DNA of 19,072 nt, taken from positions 1 to 19,072 of the forward strand of contig DATKCJ010000048.1 of assembly GCA_035513275.1 (NCBI GenBank). Direction: 5' to 3'. Each line of letters starts with the position of its first letter. Position 1 is the first letter of the stretch. The translations under genes and the position numbers were made by a program. This document shows positions 8,199 to 15,823 of the stretch, piece by piece. A model generated the notes under the pieces. It was not told the DNA's origin. It did no database searches and worked only from the letters and a program-made list of their open reading frames with translations. The DNA is from DATKCJ01 sp035513275. GTDB lineage: Bacteria; Verrucomicrobiota; Verrucomicrobiia; Opitutales; Opitutaceae.

Positions 8199-8269
8199 TG
8201 TGGGTCGGGGTTTATCCCCGACGAGTCGCCAGCGCCAAGGAAGATGTCGGGCATAAAGCCCGACCCACA
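8199..8269. repeat. Second copy of paired TGTGGGTCGGG REP element
   Basis: Arms 8199-8222 and 8246-8269 are inverted with 22 of 24 matches. The two differences fall at the paired positions of the inner hairpin, giving GGGG/CCCC in one arm and GGGC/GCCC in the other, so each inner hairpin stays intact. Same family as 4631-4691, with a different 23-base spacer. Confidence 0.8.
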
Positions 8270-8288
8270 AAAGGGTCCGACGCTTCGA

Positions 8289-8996
8289 ATGCCTGATCCC
8301 GTCGCAGTTCAAAGCATGTTCGGTCGCATCGCGCGGCGCTACGATTTCGCGAACCGGTTGCTGAGCGGCGGCGCCGACGTGTGGTGGCGGCGGAAGCTTG
8401 TCGCTGCGGTGAGGCGCCGCGCGCCGCGCGATGTGCTCGACCTCGCCACCGGCAGCGGCGACGTAGCGCTCGCGCTCGCACGTAAACTGGGAAGCGAGGT
8501 CGCGATCACCGGGATGGATTTCTGTATCCCGATGCTCGACGAGGCTAACAAGAAGCTGGGGATCGCCGGGTACTTACCGCTCGTGCAGTTCAAGCCCGGC
8601 GACGGCATGAACCTGCCGCTCGAGGACGCGAGCTTCGACGCCGTCACGATTTCATTCGGCCTGCGCAACATGGCCGACCGGCACCGCTCGCTATCCGAGA
8701 TGCGCCGCGTGCTGCGGCCCGGTGGCTCGCTCTTCGTGCTCGAGTTCTCGCAGCCACATCGGTGGTTCGCGCCACTCTACTTTTTCTATTTGCGACGCAT
8801 CCTTCCGACACTCGCCGGCTGGGCGACAGGCGACAAGGGAGCCTACGATTACCTCTGCGGATCGATCCGCGAATATCCAGGACACGAAGGCATAAGCACC
8901 GAGATCCTCGCGGCTGGTTTCAAGAGCGTGAGCGTGCGCCGGATGACCTTCGGCATCGTCGCCCTCCACGAAGGTTTTCGCGAAGCGAAAACCTAG
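8289..8996 (+). CDS. ubiE: Ubiquinone/menaquinone biosynthesis C-methyltransferase
   Basis: SAM-dependent methyltransferase of the UbiE/MenG family; it performs the C-methylation of demethylmenaquinone (and in some bacteria of a ubiquinone precursor) late in quinone synthesis. Seen in 235 residues: VQSMFGRIARRYDFANRLLSGG (7-28, the N-terminal signature), SAM motif I VLDLATGSGDVALAL (49-63), GMDFCIPML (75-83), FDAVTISFGLRNMAD (116-130), RVLRPGGSLFVLEFSQP (140-156), and the C-terminal YDYLCGSIREYPG and GIVALHEGF. The frame is open upstream to 8190 but only through the REP pair, so the ATG at 8289 is chosen. In this lineage menaquinone (menG) is the likelier product; that is inference. Its stop overlaps that of the convergent Fe-S carrier gene. 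Confidence 0.93.
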   Translation: MPDPVAVQSMFGRIARRYDFANRLLSGGADVWWRRKLVAAVRRRAPRDVLDLATGSGDVALALARKLGSEVAITGMDFCIPMLDEANKKLGIAGYLPLVQFKPGDGMNLPLEDASFDAVTISFGLRNMADRHRSLSEMRRVLRPGGSLFVLEFSQPHRWFAPLYFFYLRRILPTLAGWATGDKGAYDYLCGSIREYPGHEGISTEILAAGFKSVSVRRMTFGIVALHEGFREAKT

Positions 8997-9310
8997 TTAA
9001 ACGACTTGCCGCAGCCGCAGGACGACTGGGCGTTGGGATTCTTGATCTCGAATCCCTTGCCATGCAGGCCATCGTCGAAGTCGACGACCGACCCACTCAA
9101 GTAAAGTCCGCTACCGGGATCGAGAAGCACGCGCACGCCCTCGCTCTCGATCACACTGTCGTCGGGCTTTGGTGCGTCGAACGACATGCCGTATTGCATG
9201 CCCGAGCAGCCCCCGCTCTCGACGAAGACGCGCAGCAGTTGGCCCTCGGTGGCCTTTTCCTTCTGCATCCGCTCGACCTGGCGGGCGGCACGTTCTGTCA
9301 GAGTGATCAT
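8993..9310 (-). CDS. A-type iron-sulfur cluster carrier (IscA/ErpA family)
   Basis: Small Fe-S scaffold or carrier that delivers clusters to apo-enzymes. The protein starts MITLTERAARQV and has the three invariant cysteines: one in VESGGCSGMQYG (Cys 35 from this ATG) and two in SSCGCGKSF near the end (Cys 98 and 100). 105 residues is the family length. A GTG at 9319 would add three residues (MSN); GGTGAG at that place can instead serve as the ribosome binding site of the ATG at 9310. The stop codon overlaps the ubiE stop on the other strand through a shared CTAG. IscA, ErpA and SufA cannot be separated here, and no suf or isc genes are nearby. Confidence 0.92.
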   Translation of the reverse strand: MITLTERAARQVERMQKEKATEGQLLRVFVESGGCSGMQYGMSFDAPKPDDSVIESEGVRVLLDPGSGLYLSGSVVDFDDGLHGKGFEIKNPNAQSSCGCGKSFN

Positions 9311-9373
9311 GTTGCTCACCGTAGGCTGCGACCCGGGTCTGTCAAACGAAGGGGCCGCGACCGGCCACCGAAT

Positions 9374-9400
9374 GGTAGCCCGGGCTCTCCGAGCACGGGT
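9374..9400 (+). repeat. GTAG-headed REP-like palindrome
   Basis: GTAGCCCGGGCTCTCCGAGC followed by ACGGG and a run of six T. Stem quality is moderate; the T-run could let it act as a terminator for transcripts coming from the left. Confidence 0.5.
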
Positions 9401-9412
9401 TTTTTGCCTGCT

Positions 9413-9436
9413 GTAGGCCGCGTGCCCTCACGCGAC
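9413..9436 (+). repeat. GTAG-headed REP-like palindrome
   Basis: GTAGGCCGCGTGCCCTCACG then CGAC: GCGTG pairs with CACGC around a short loop. Confidence 0.45.
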
Positions 9437-9480
9437 GTATGGGTGCGCCCGATGGTGGCACCGGGCCTGCGACTCGCGTT

Positions 9481-9505
9481 CCCGCGGTGACGAATCGCGG
9501 GCTAC
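9481..9505 (-). repeat. GTAG-headed REP-like palindrome, inverted
   Basis: On the minus strand GTAGCCCGCGATTCGTCACC then GCGGG. It shares the head GTAGCCCGCGAT with the element beginning at 3171. Confidence 0.55.
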
Positions 9506-9622
9506 CTCACTGTTACGGACCGGCGCTCTTGCTACTCCCGCCCCCACCGCTAGCCTCGTGCCAATGCTGCGGGAATTTTCTATCAGCTCCCGAATGGACG
9601 GCGCAAACGCGCCCTGATCGCC

Positions 9623-11074
9623 ATGTGCGCCTACGGGTCCGGATTTTCCCAGAATCTCAGCCAGCGCCAAAGCCAGAACATGGTGCTGGCGCCGCAGCTC
9701 CGGCACTCGCTGAAGATCCTTCAGGTCGCTGCGCTTGATCTGCGTCAAACCATTGCGGAGGAACTACAAACGAACCCCGTTCTCGAGGAGCTTCCGATGG
9801 ACGGGGTCTCGATCGAACAGGTCGACTCCGATGGCGCGCCGGAAGGCGTGGACCAGCGCGAGGAGATGAAGTTCGACAACGAGTTCGAAGTCCTCGCGAA
9901 GATGGGCGAGGATTTTTCCGACTCGATTGGCAACGGGGGCGAGTCCGAGTCGTTCAACCCCGAGGCCGCGGACCGCCGGCAGCACTTCTTCGATTCGCTC
10001 ACGAGCGAGACCACCCTCCTCGAGCACTTGATGGAGCAAGCGCAGCTCGCCGACATACCCGACGAGGTCCGACAGGGCATCCGCTACATCGTGGGCAGCC
10101 TCGACAACAAGGGATTCCTCTCCTCCCCGTTCACCGAAATCGTCGAGGCCTCGGGGATGCCGCCGGAGACGATGCTCGAGTCCAAACGCTACTTGAACTA
10201 CTTCGACCCGATCGGCATCGGCGCAAAGGATTTGCAGGAGTGCCTGCTCATCCAACTCACCGCGAAGGGCCGCGGCACTTGCATCGCCGCGCGAATCATC
10301 CGCGATCACTTCGCCCTGCTCGTGCGCCGCCGGCTGCCGGACATTTCGCGGAAGATCGGCCTGCCGGTGGAGTCGATCCAGGAAGCCATCGAGGAGATCG
10401 GCCGGCTCGACCCTTCGCCGGGAAGCCGCTTCGCGGAGGATACAAACCGCGTCGTCGTGCCCGACGTCACGGTCGAGAAGGTGGGCGACGAGTGGCAGAT
10501 CATCCTCAACAACGACTACATTCCGCGAGTGCGTCTGAGCCGCTCTTATCGCGAGCTCATCGCCAAGGGCACGCTCTCCGAGCAGGAGCGCAGCTACCTG
10601 CGCGAGAAACTCCGCGCCGGTAAGTTCCTCATAAATTCCATCGAGCAACGCCAGCAGACGATCGAGAAAATCACACGGGAGATCCTGAAGGTGCAGATGG
10701 AGTTCTTCGAGGAAGGCGTCTCCAAGCTCAAGCCGCTCACGATGACGCAGGTGGCCGACGTAGTGGGCGTCCACGAGACGACGGTCAGCCGCGCGCTCGC
10801 AAACAAATTTATCCGCACGCCGCACGGCGTCTTCGAGATGAAGTATTTCTTCACGCCCGGCTACCAGTCCGACGCGGGCGAATCGATTTCGAACACGAGC
10901 GTGAAGGACAAGATCAAGGCGCTCCTCGAGGAAGAGGATCCCGCAAAGCCGCTCAGCGACGAAGACATCGGCGGCATTCTCAAAGCGAAGGGCATCCCGA
11001 TCGCACGTCGCACCGTCGCCAAATACCGCGGCGAACTCGGCATCCTGCCGAGCAATCTGCGAAGGCGGTTCTGA
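9623..11074 (+). CDS. rpoN: RNA polymerase sigma-54 factor
   Basis: Alternative sigma factor that recognises -24/-12 promoters and needs an AAA+ activator. In 483 residues: the glutamine-rich activator-interacting region I (SQRQSQNMVLAPQLRHSLKI and the following NPVLEEL), an acidic linker (about 60-110), a core-binding region (about 120-330), the HTH segment TMTQVADVVGVHETTVSRAL (373-392) with EMKYFFTPG (405-413), and the diagnostic RpoN box ARRTVAKYRG (461-470). The start at 9623 gives the expected length. No sigma-54 activator gene is in the window. Two small hairpins lie just after the stop. Confidence 0.96.
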   Translation: MCAYGSGFSQNLSQRQSQNMVLAPQLRHSLKILQVAALDLRQTIAEELQTNPVLEELPMDGVSIEQVDSDGAPEGVDQREEMKFDNEFEVLAKMGEDFSDSIGNGGESESFNPEAADRRQHFFDSLTSETTLLEHLMEQAQLADIPDEVRQGIRYIVGSLDNKGFLSSPFTEIVEASGMPPETMLESKRYLNYFDPIGIGAKDLQECLLIQLTAKGRGTCIAARIIRDHFALLVRRRLPDISRKIGLPVESIQEAIEEIGRLDPSPGSRFAEDTNRVVVPDVTVEKVGDEWQIILNNDYIPRVRLSRSYRELIAKGTLSEQERSYLREKLRAGKFLINSIEQRQQTIEKITREILKVQMEFFEEGVSKLKPLTMTQVADVVGVHETTVSRALANKFIRTPHGVFEMKYFFTPGYQSDAGESISNTSVKDKIKALLEEEDPAKPLSDEDIGGILKAKGIPIARRTVAKYRGELGILPSNLRRRF

Positions 11075-11081
11075 GGTCGGA

Positions 11082-11117
11082 AGCGCGACTTCGCGCTCCA
11101 TGCCGAAAGCAGGCATG
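11082..11117. terminator. Two small hairpins after rpoN, possible transcript end
   Basis: AGCGCGACTTCGCGCT (11082-11097) and CATGCCGAAAGCAGGCATG (11099-11117) are perfect short inverted repeats directly behind the rpoN stop. There is no T-run, so a factor-independent terminator is uncertain; the first may be REP-derived. Confidence 0.35.
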
Positions 11118-11257
11118 CTCGACTCGACGGGATTACGATCGCGGCGCGATCACTCCGATTCGCGGCGTTCCGGGAGTCTTCGCAATCGTGGCGGAAAGTG
11201 GAATGAAAACGAATCTTGTCGCACGGGAGGGAATGCCCGGACACTGCCGCGCTCATG

Positions 11258-12619
11258 GAAAAGGGACAGGAGAGCAAATCTGAAAGCTCCCGCTCCGACG
11301 ACGACCGCGAATCGGCTGCTGGGGAGCCTTCGCGAATAGTCGCTGGTTTTTGGGAAAAGGCGGGAGCGTGGGCACTGCCACGCGATTCACGGGGAGAGGG
11401 CTATGGCCCTATCCTGCGTGAACGCTGGGTCGAAATCTCCTTCTGCACGCTGTTCGTCTTCGCCTCGAGTTGGGGGCAGACGTTTCTGCTCTCGATCTTT
11501 CAACCAAGCTGGCGCGAAGAGTTGAGCCTCTCGAAAGGAGCGATGGGCGCACTTTATGGAGGCGCGACGCTTGCGAGCGGTCTGTTGCTCCCGCTGGCAG
11601 GACGATGGCTCGATCGCGCGCCGTCGGATCGCGCAGCGGCAGTGACTCTGGCCGGGCTCGCAATCGGCGGGCTGATCGCGGCGGCTGCGTCGGAGGTGTG
11701 GATGCTGGCCCTCGCGCTTTTCGCGCTTCGATTCTTCGGGCAGGGATTGAGCGCGAATGTGGGCGTGACCCGCGCTGCGCGCTGGTTCGAACACAACCGC
11801 GGCAAAGCGGTGAGTCTTGCTGGTTTGGGTTTCCCTCTCGGCGAGGCGGTGCTGCCAGCCGTGGTGACAATTCTGATCGGCGTGATGGGATGGCGCTGGG
11901 CGTGGGTCGCGCTAGCAGGCATCGCCGTCGCTGTTCTCGGGCCGGTCGCGTATGCGCTGCTTCGCCGTCGACGCGCAGCTCGCGGGCTCAGCAAGCCTCT
12001 ACCAACCCGGCGCACTCACGATCACGGGGCCCGCGGCAGCCTTATGCGCGACTGGCGGTTCTATGGCATGCTCGCAGTGACGGCTCCTGTGCCTTTTGTC
12101 GGCACGGGCGTGATATTCTTCCAAGGCACCATCGCTGCAGACCGCGGGTGGCCGGCTTCTGTGTTTCCCACGGGTTTCATCCTGTTCGCCGTGATCCGCG
12201 CCTTGTTCTCCCTGTCCGCCGGTGCGTGGGTCGATCGCGTGGGGTCGCTTCGACTGCTTGCCGCTCCGACGACTCTCTTCGCACTCGGGCTGGTGTTGCT
12301 CACGCAGCCTTCTCCTGCCTTCGCGTTTGGATTTTTCGCACTTCTCGGCGTGGGCTTCGGGGCGGCGAGCGGCGTGATGACGACCGCATGGACCGACCTG
12401 TTCGGAGCACATCGCATCGGGCTCGTGAAAAGCTTGAGCAGCTCCTTTGCCGTGATCTGCGCCGCGCTCGCCCCGATCGTGTTCGGCTATGCGCTCGATG
12501 CTGGCGTTTCGATCGAATCGATCCTGTGGATTTGCGCCGCAGCAATGGTCGCCATCTCGTGGCCGATGAGTGTCATCCTCCGTCGAGGATCACCAGCGTT
12601 CGTCAGGTGCGCATCCTGA
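11258..12619 (+). CDS. Major facilitator superfamily transporter
   Basis: Secondary transporter of the inner membrane with about 12 predicted helices. The start at ATG 11258 gives 453 residues: a hydrophilic N-terminal tail of about 55 residues, then hydrophobic helices beginning ISFCTLFVFASSWGQTFLL. The loop between helices 2 and 3 has GRWLDRAPSDR, an MFS motif-A type segment. A basic central loop (RRRRAARG...RRTHDHG) separates two six-helix halves, and the second half repeats a similar loop (GAWVDRVGSLR). The frame is open to a TTG at 11216, but that extension has no family features. Downstream genes are convergent. Substrate cannot be told; monocarboxylate-type MFS (OxlT-like) is possible but unproven. 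Confidence 0.85.
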   Translation, partial: EKGQESKSESSRSDDDRESAAGEPSRIVAGFWEKAGAWALPRDSRGEGYGPILRERWVEISFCTLFVFASSWGQTFLLSIFQPSWREELSLSKGAMGALYGGATLASGLLLPLAGRWLDRAPSDRAAAVTLAGLAIGGLIAAAASEVWMLALALFALRFFGQGLSANVGVTRAARWFEHNRGKAVSLAGLGFPLGEAVLPAVVTILIGVMGWRWAWVALAGIAVAVLGPVAYALLRRRRAARGLSKPLPTRRTHDHGARGSLMRDWRFYGMLAVTAPVPFVGTGVIFFQGTIAADRGWPASVFPTGFILFAVIRALFSLSAGAWVDRVGSLRLLAAPTTLFALGLVLLTQPSPAFAFGFFALLGVGFGAASGVMTTAWTDLFGAHRIGLVKSLSSSFAVICAALAPIVFGYALDAGVSIESILWICAAAMVAISWPMSVILRRGSPAFVRCAS

Positions 12620-12623
12620 AAGC

Positions 12624-12851
12624 TCAAACGCCAGGCGGACGCACACTTGGTCCCCCGGGTGGGTCGGCCTTGGGATCAGAGATGGATCCCGGCATGCCGA
12701 TCCCGCCGATCATAATCCGCCGGATGCGTTCGCCTGTCTCAGGATGGACCTCAAGCGTCGCGTCACGCATGTGCTGCCAGATCTCGTATCGTTTCCTCGG
12801 AGCAGCCCGCTTTCCCGGATCAGGCAACGTTTCGTAGACGTAGATTGGCAT
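12624..12851 (-). CDS. Cysteine-free FmdB-like small protein
   Basis: 75 residues beginning MPIYVYE, like the FmdB-family regulators that start MPIYEY. It continues through IWQHMRDATLEVHPETGERIRRIMIGG, which matches the FmdB pattern in which the substrate-like strand is followed by a Gly-rich turn. The usual four zinc-ribbon cysteines are absent, so it should not bind zinc in the FmdB way. AGGAGT on the minus strand sits just before the ATG at 12851. It follows the 107-residue gene by 15 bases and is the last gene of a three-gene operon. The function is unknown; the FmdB link rests on the N-terminus and length. Confidence 0.7.
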   Translation of the reverse strand: MPIYVYETLPDPGKRAAPRKRYEIWQHMRDATLEVHPETGERIRRIMIGGIGMPGSISDPKADPPGGPSVRPPGV

Positions 12852-12866
12852 GTGACTCCTCGGGAT

Positions 12867-13190
12867 TTAGCCTGTGATCACGTTCACCTCGCCGCACCTC
12901 GAGAGGGCGATGAGTATTTCCGCGGCTGAAAAGGTGGACCGCGGCACAAACGAGATCTCGCTTCGCCACACTTGTTCGTGCTCAGAGGGAAGGATCGTGA
13001 TCGTCCGAAGCTCACCTTGGAACTCGCGGACAAGCCGGCCGAACTTCTCCTCGAGGCCGGGCCCACGTTCGCAGGTCATCCGCACTTTCACCGGTCGCTT
13101 AGCGGCGGTCGCGCGCACTAGCACCTGCAAATCGGAGACCTCGCCTTCGAATTCACTTGGTGAAACCTGACTGGTCGAAGCGGGAGTCAT
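12867..13190 (-). CDS. Hypothetical small protein, possibly ACT-like fold
   Basis: 107 residues, family not recognised. The ATG at 13190 overlaps the stop of the upstream zinc-ribbon gene by four bases (ATGA), which fixes the start and implies coupling. The order of likely elements is strand (PVKVRMTCER, about 42-51), helix (GLEEKFGRLVREF), strand (ELRTITILP), strand (RSEISFVP), helix (FSAAEILIALSRC) and strand (EVNVITG). This beta-alpha-beta-beta-alpha-beta order is that of ACT-type ligand-binding domains, but no ACT sequence signature is clear. It is the middle gene of a zinc-ribbon / this / FmdB-like operon. Confidence 0.65.
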   Translation of the reverse strand: MTPASTSQVSPSEFEGEVSDLQVLVRATAAKRPVKVRMTCERGPGLEEKFGRLVREFQGELRTITILPSEHEQVWRSEISFVPRSTFSAAEILIALSRCGEVNVITG

Positions 13191-13603
13191 TGTCGCCACC
13201 CCGCTCTCTTTGACTCCCGCGCTGCGCGGGCACTGGCCACGCGCTGCCGCTCGTCTGCTCCCGCGTAGAGGACGACTCCGCAGATCTGGCAACGAACGAT
13301 TTCGTCGCCAGTCAGCAGGGTCGTATGGTCGCCGCGGGGCATCGAGAGATTGCAGAATCCGCATCGCATTCCATAGGCAGAGGCGATCAGTGGCTGGTCG
13401 CCGGCAAGCCGGGACCGAACTGCGACGAATACTTCCGTCGGGAGTTTTCCCTGCAGATCGAAAAACTCGGCTTCGAGCGGTTCGCGTCTCGCCATGGGCA
13501 GATCGTGTTCAGGCGTGGAGAGCAGTTCGCGAATGCTCTCCAGCCGGTGCAGAGCGGCGATCCACCCGGCTTCTCCGGTTGATGATTTGGTGGTGTTTGG
13601 CAT
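13187..13603 (-). CDS. C4-type zinc-ribbon protein (zf-RING_7-like)
   Basis: 138 residues from the ATG at 13603. The N-terminal 90 residues are charged and probably helical (IAALHRLESIRELL, EAEFFDLQGKLPTEVFVAV). The C-terminal part has RCGFCNLSMPRGD, then EIVRCQICGVVLY: two CxxC pairs about 25 residues apart ending in a CGxxLY turn, as in the zf-RING_7 zinc ribbon (PF02591). A basic tail (RVASARAARESKRAGWRQ) follows. A start at 13639 is also possible; neither has a clear Shine-Dalgarno sequence. First gene of the operon. Role unknown; binding of nucleic acid or protein is a guess. Confidence 0.75.
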   Translation of the reverse strand: MPNTTKSSTGEAGWIAALHRLESIRELLSTPEHDLPMARREPLEAEFFDLQGKLPTEVFVAVRSRLAGDQPLIASAYGMRCGFCNLSMPRGDHTTLLTGDEIVRCQICGVVLYAGADERQRVASARAARESKRAGWRQ

Positions 13604-13998
13604 AAAGCTTTGGGCGTGGAGTTTGCCCCGGCCGCACATCGACCCGACAGACCAGCAATTCTGCGGTCGGGCCGCCGCACGGGCGGGCTCTCACCGAGGA
13701 CGTGCTCTCCCTTCCAGTCAGCGACACTGCGGGAAAAGCATCCAAAGCGGCCAGTATCCGTCCCTTAGGAGCTCCCAGCCGGCAGTGCAAAACGGCATGG
13801 GAGTGACGGACACCGGCAAGCTTCTAGCCAGCGGTCCGGCGACTCTAGCGGGTTCTTTCGAATTTTGTAGGAAAATCTTCAGGACTCTTCCTGCCGCGAG
13901 TCCGCGCCCGGAACGGGCAGTTCAAGAGCATCATCTGCGGCGTGGGCATTCCTTTCCCTTTCCGCTGCTCCCACTCACCCGTAGCGTCGGAACGAGGC
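13604..13998. other. Divergent gene-free region
   Basis: 395 bases between the zinc-ribbon gene and the acetyltransferase gene. Open frames here are short and lack family features. About 13850-13890 is AT-richer than its surroundings, with a weak AATTTT/AAAATC hairpin. No REP, tRNA or convincing promoter was identified. Confidence 0.5.
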
Positions 13999-14487
13999 AT
14001 GAACCAGCCACCCTTCACTTTTCGCGCACTGACCAGGGCTGATGCGAAAATGCTCCTGTCGTGGCGTTACCCGGCACCCTACGAGATCTACAATCTGGAC
14101 GAACGCGCGTCTGCTGGCGTCGTGGACTCCATGCTTCGTCCCGAGCACCACTATCTTGCCGTCCTGAATGAAGCGGAGGAGATTGTTGCGTTCCGTTGCT
14201 TCGGCAAAGATGCGCAGGTTATGGGCGGCGACTACACACGCGATGCCCTCGACATGGGAGGTGGGCTACGTCCCGACCTTACTGGGAGAGGACTGGGACG
14301 CCTTGTGATCGGAGCCGCAATGGACTTTGCGATTGAGAAGTTTCGTCCTGTTCGATTCCGGACGACCGTCGCGTCATTCAATGGTCGGGCAAGACGGGTC
14401 TGTGAGTCTCTTGGATATCACGCTGAGTCGGAGTTTGTCCGTCCCGGCGATCAGGTGAGATTCATCGTCCTGTCTCGAGAAATTTAG
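13999..14487 (+). CDS. GNAT-family N-acetyltransferase
   Basis: 162 residues of the GCN5-related fold; transfers an acyl group from CoA to an unknown amine. Acetyl-CoA motif A is seen as LRPDLTGRGLGRLVIGAAM (90-108), with the pyrophosphate-binding R-x-x-G-x-G. ASFNGRARRVCESLGY (125-140) is motif B with the usual Asn and terminal Leu-Gly-Tyr. The N-terminal TFRALTRADAKMLLSWRYPAPYEIYN resembles acetyltransferases of small molecules. ATG 13999 is preceded closely by GAGG; an upstream ATG at 13942 would add 19 residues without family features. It appears to be monocistronic. Confidence 0.87.
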   Translation: MNQPPFTFRALTRADAKMLLSWRYPAPYEIYNLDERASAGVVDSMLRPEHHYLAVLNEAEEIVAFRCFGKDAQVMGGDYTRDALDMGGGLRPDLTGRGLGRLVIGAAMDFAIEKFRPVRFRTTVASFNGRARRVCESLGYHAESEFVRPGDQVRFIVLSREI

Positions 14488-14640
14488 GCAGGTCTACAGA
14501 GGGTCTGAAAGGAGTCCAGGGAACATCCATGAAGTTGAGAAAGGACATGTGTGCTCGCGTCGATCCGGCGCGCGTCAATTCCCCGCTACAGCGACTTCCC
14601 CTATCTTGACCAGCGTCGCGCCGTCTTCGATGCTGCGGCC

Positions 14641-15132
14641 ATGATGCGCTCCCCTCTTGTTCGTCTGTCTTTGTTGGCTGCGTTTGTCTTCTCCGCCGGC
14701 TCCGCTCTGGCGCAAAGCGAACCGAAGTTCGAATCGCTCGGCGACAACACCTACACCGTCACAGTGCATGCCACGCACAAGTTCACTCGCAACACCAAGA
14801 AACTCGAAGCGCTCGCCACCGAGGCGGCCGAGGCGTTTTGCGCGAGGGAAGGAAAGGTGATGAAGCTCATCTCCACCGACGACAAACGCGGCATGTATGG
14901 AGTGGGCGAATTCGCCAAAGCCACGCTCACCTTCAGGGCCCTCCCGCCGGGCGCCGCAGAACTGGCCCCAGCGCAGTCGCAGCAGACCCAGGTCCGCGCG
15001 CCGCTGCCCGCGACTCCCACCGATTCTCTCTACGACGAATTGCTCAAGCTAGATGACCTGCGCAAGCGCGGCATCCTGACCGATGGGGAGTTTGAAGCGG
15101 AGAAGAAGAAGGTCCTCGGCCGCTCGCAGTAG
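14641..15132 (+). CDS. Secreted protein with C-terminal SHOCT domain
   Basis: 163 residues from the ATG pair at 14641. Residues 1-24 form a signal peptide ending ALA before QSEPKF, so export by Sec is expected. A middle region (YTVTVHATHKFTRNTKKLEALATEAAEAFC, and an isolated Cys) has no recognised family, then a Gln/Pro/Ala-rich linker (105-127), then a SHOCT motif DELLKLDDLRKRGILTDGEF with EAEKKKVLG (132-160). SHOCT is a short helical domain often at protein ends and linked to oligomerisation. An upstream GTG frame start at 14551 would bury the signal peptide and is rejected. It is followed 85 bases later by a lipoprotein gene on the same strand. Confidence 0.75.
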   Translation: MMRSPLVRLSLLAAFVFSAGSALAQSEPKFESLGDNTYTVTVHATHKFTRNTKKLEALATEAAEAFCAREGKVMKLISTDDKRGMYGVGEFAKATLTFRALPPGAAELAPAQSQQTQVRAPLPATPTDSLYDELLKLDDLRKRGILTDGEFEAEKKKVLGRSQ

Positions 15133-15217
15133 CGCGGCGCGGGGTGCGGGCCACGGAGCCGTATGGCGATTCGCTCCTCGCTTCGCGTCGATCACAGCAC
15201 AAGATCGCGCCACCCCA

Positions 15218-15787
15218 ATGAAGTCCCCTTGCTTGATCGTCGCGGTCTGTATCTTCCTCGCGGGATGCGCCGCGGTGCCCCGACTGTCGGACGCCCCAGT
15301 TGTTTCGGGACTCACCGAAGAGCAGGAGTCCAGCCTCTACGCGCTGCACTACCAGATCATCCCCGGCTGGCTCTTCAACAGCAACGGACTGTTCTTCGTA
15401 TCTCTCATCAATGAGGACATCGACCGGCTGCGCGATGCGATCGCCGAGATCGCCGGAGCCGAATACGCGGCAGGTGTCGGACTGAAGGTTTCCGAGAACA
15501 GGCGGATCGTTTACATCACGTTTCCGAAGCCAGCGCGCACGCCGCTCTGTCACCACGTGGCGCTCGTGCGGATTCCCGGGAGTTTTCGCTACCTCACGCT
15601 CGAGCAAACCGACAATCCATTTTCGCTGTGGCGGGTGTCGTTCTTCTGCGAATGGACATCCCAGTCTGCGCGCTTGAACTACGGTCCGCGCAATTACACC
15701 TCGCTGCAGAAGTTCGAGAAGGAGGTGGTCGAGTTTCAGGGAACTCCATCCTTGCGGTCCCCCGGTGCGGCGACCGAGTTCAACTGA
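15218..15787 (+). CDS. Putative lipoprotein of unknown function
   Basis: 189 residues from the ATG at 15218. The N-terminus MKSPCLIVAVCIFLAGCAAV has a lipobox LAGC, with Cys17 as the lipidation site. The mature part (LYALHYQIIPGWLFNSNGLF, INEDIDRLRDAIAEIAG, RRIVYITFPKPARTPLCHHV) matches no family I recognise. The longer frame beginning at 15083 overlaps the SHOCT gene and reads arginine-rich shadow sequence, so it is rejected. Neighbours are the exported SHOCT protein upstream and a MOSC protein 36 bases downstream. Confidence 0.75.
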   Translation: MKSPCLIVAVCIFLAGCAAVPRLSDAPVVSGLTEEQESSLYALHYQIIPGWLFNSNGLFFVSLINEDIDRLRDAIAEIAGAEYAAGVGLKVSENRRIVYITFPKPARTPLCHHVALVRIPGSFRYLTLEQTDNPFSLWRVSFFCEWTSQSARLNYGPRNYTSLQKFEKEVVEFQGTPSLRSPGAATEFN

Positions 15788-15823
15788 GCGGGCGGCCCGG
15801 TTCATCGCATTTCCTTTCCCACC

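Larger units (their letters stand above)
9320..9622. other. Divergent gene-free region with three REP-like palindromes
   Basis: 303 bases between the Fe-S carrier gene and rpoN. They hold REP-like elements at about 9374-9400, 9413-9436 and 9481-9505. Promoters of both genes should lie here, but no convincing -35/-10 pair was picked out. Confidence 0.55.

Noticed and set aside
8190..8288. 33-residue N-terminal extension of UbiE
   Set aside because: It is encoded by the REP pair (CGSGFIPD...GIKPDPQK) and family similarity begins after the ATG at 8289.
9456..9470. Sigma-54-like promoter TGGCAC-N5-CTGC upstream of rpoN
   Set aside because: The -12 element lacks the TTGC core and the match falls in a repeat-rich stretch; not strong enough to call.
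11216..11257. TTG start adding 14 residues to the MFS transporter
   Set aside because: No family features or clear ribosome site; the ATG at 11258 is the simpler choice, though the true start remains uncertain.
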